From Sthenelais limicola (Eukaryota; Annelida; Polychaeta; Phyllodocida; Sigalionidae), in the NCBI GenBank assembly GCA_942159475.1, contig OW804096.1, positions 39,803,744-39,867,743 on the forward strand: a stretch of DNA of 64,000 nt, given 5' to 3'. A program made the position numbers and the translations under genes. This document shows, in pieces, positions 63,055-64,000 of this stretch. The notes below the pieces were generated by a model. It was given only the letters and a program-made list of their open reading frames with translations, made no database searches and was not told the DNA's origin. The stretch's first letter is position 1. Each line of letters begins with the position of its first letter.

Positions 63055-64000
63055 ATATATCTTATGTAGGTAAAGTGGAAAAAACACAAGTGGCACCATT
63101 TACTATACACTAACATGTTGACACAGTGAGGCTCCAATGTAATGTGTACATGACTCAGTGGGTTGAGTTTGATCAAATACTCAAATACAACATGGATGTC
63201 AATCTTAGCCTTTTTAATTTGTTGTTACAACCAATTGTGAGATGTATTACTCACAAGGGTGGAGTCAGTATTTCCCAGGCAAAAATGATATAAATCAATG
63301 CATTATATTGATAAGAATATTAATGATAATATTTGAGTTTAAGATTTAAAATGATATGATTATTTAAGATACAAAATATATGGATGTTTTTTGTTTTTAT
63401 TTTCATTTCCTATTCATTATTCTATACTGTAGTTTGACCAAATTAAAATGTGTGCTCGAACACTTGTTAATTGATGAGCATTGTATTTCTATTTTGTTAT
63501 CAGCTTATACTGTGAAAAATGTAATATGCATCATGTCAATGCTGAATAAGATCTTTAAATAAAACATTTGTGCCAAATCCAAAATATACAGAACAGAATG
63601 GTTGAATGCACCTACTTTACAGACTGGCCCCAAGTCTTTTACAGAGACGATTCAATCATTATAATAATAGTTTCTACCCGGTCACTTTACCAGTAGCTGG
63701 TTCTAGCGCCTATTCTTAGCCTTTTCTTGCACCACACATTGTATTCATGAAGATATAAATAGTTTGTTGGACAGTCAACCACGTGTAAAAGGCCAATATC
63801 TAGACCAGCTGTTAAAATATCGGTTGCTATTCAATGATACTATATATGGAGAGCAAAGGCAAACGGAGGTCTTAGAAAAAAACGCCATTTGTTAGCAGGC
63901 TGATATAACTATATAGGTAGTGCTATCCTAACATTTCCAATTTAGACTTTCAGCTTGAGGAGATGAATTAAGAGGGATAATATTGAAAGGGTAACATTCT

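Larger units (their letters stand above)
62265..64000. other. Upstream intron of the GALNT-like gene (no exon seen)
   Basis: No exon fitting the expected phase (two bases of a split codon) was recognised. The span holds a C-rich block at 62468-62491, a truncated inverted R5 copy near 62850-62974 and an R2 remnant. Confidence 0.5.

Noticed and set aside
1..64000. CRISPR arrays, bacterial operons or ribosome binding sites
   Set aside because: The sequence is clearly eukaryotic, and the tandem repeats found have no unique spacers of regular size.
62265..64000. An additional upstream GALNT exon within the window
   Set aside because: No minus-strand segment with a donor in the required phase and GalNAc-transferase motifs was found by eye; the next exon is probably outside.

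Overview
The window is animal nuclear DNA: split genes with GT-AG introns, an AATAAA poly(A) signal, LINE retrotransposons, many short inverted-repeat transposons (MITEs) and interstitial TTAGGG-type repeats. Gene and repeat style suggest a marine invertebrate bilaterian. The species cannot be named from the sequence alone. Two genes of the host can be supported; everything between them is transposon-rich, non-coding DNA.

Layout. (1) Bases 3-12995, + strand: one uninterrupted open frame, open at the left edge, ending in a MYND-like zinc finger and a folded C-terminal domain. I read it as an apical-junction molecule (AJM1/ajm-1 family) with an enormous disordered N-terminal part. (2) 12996 to about 17510: probable long 3' UTR, with a heat-shock-element-like array, a pyrimidine tract and the first AATAAA at 17486. 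(3) About 17.6-29 kb: MITE families (called R1-R5 here), short tandem duplications and a tRNA-Gly remnant lacking its anticodon arm. (4) 30.0-38.3 kb: nested retroelements. A minus-strand CR1/L2-like LINE (A) is split by a 5'-truncated plus-strand L1/Tx1-like LINE (B). B is split by about 2.5 kb of unidentified DNA (C), which carries a 1.7-kb element (D) with long terminal inverted repeats and a 9-bp target duplication. (5) 38.4-50.5 kb: minisatellites, more R1/R2 copies, a 38-bp perfect palindrome and a reverse-transcriptase scrap. (6) 50557-53062: a 2.5-kb fold-back element bounded by TTAA and filled with X-box-like palindromes (GTTGCCATGGCAAC type). (7) 55467-56700: a second TTAA-bounded inverted-repeat element. 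(8) 57718-62264, - strand: the last four coding exons of a polypeptide N-acetylgalactosaminyltransferase-like gene. Its splice phases join exactly, and its introns are stuffed with MITEs, telomere-like repeats and a minisatellite.

The two genes are convergent in orientation and about 40 kb apart. Nothing indicates that they act in one pathway. The notable content is the transposon biology: nesting at recurrent positions, an intron built almost wholly from three MITEs, and an X-box-rich fold-back element.
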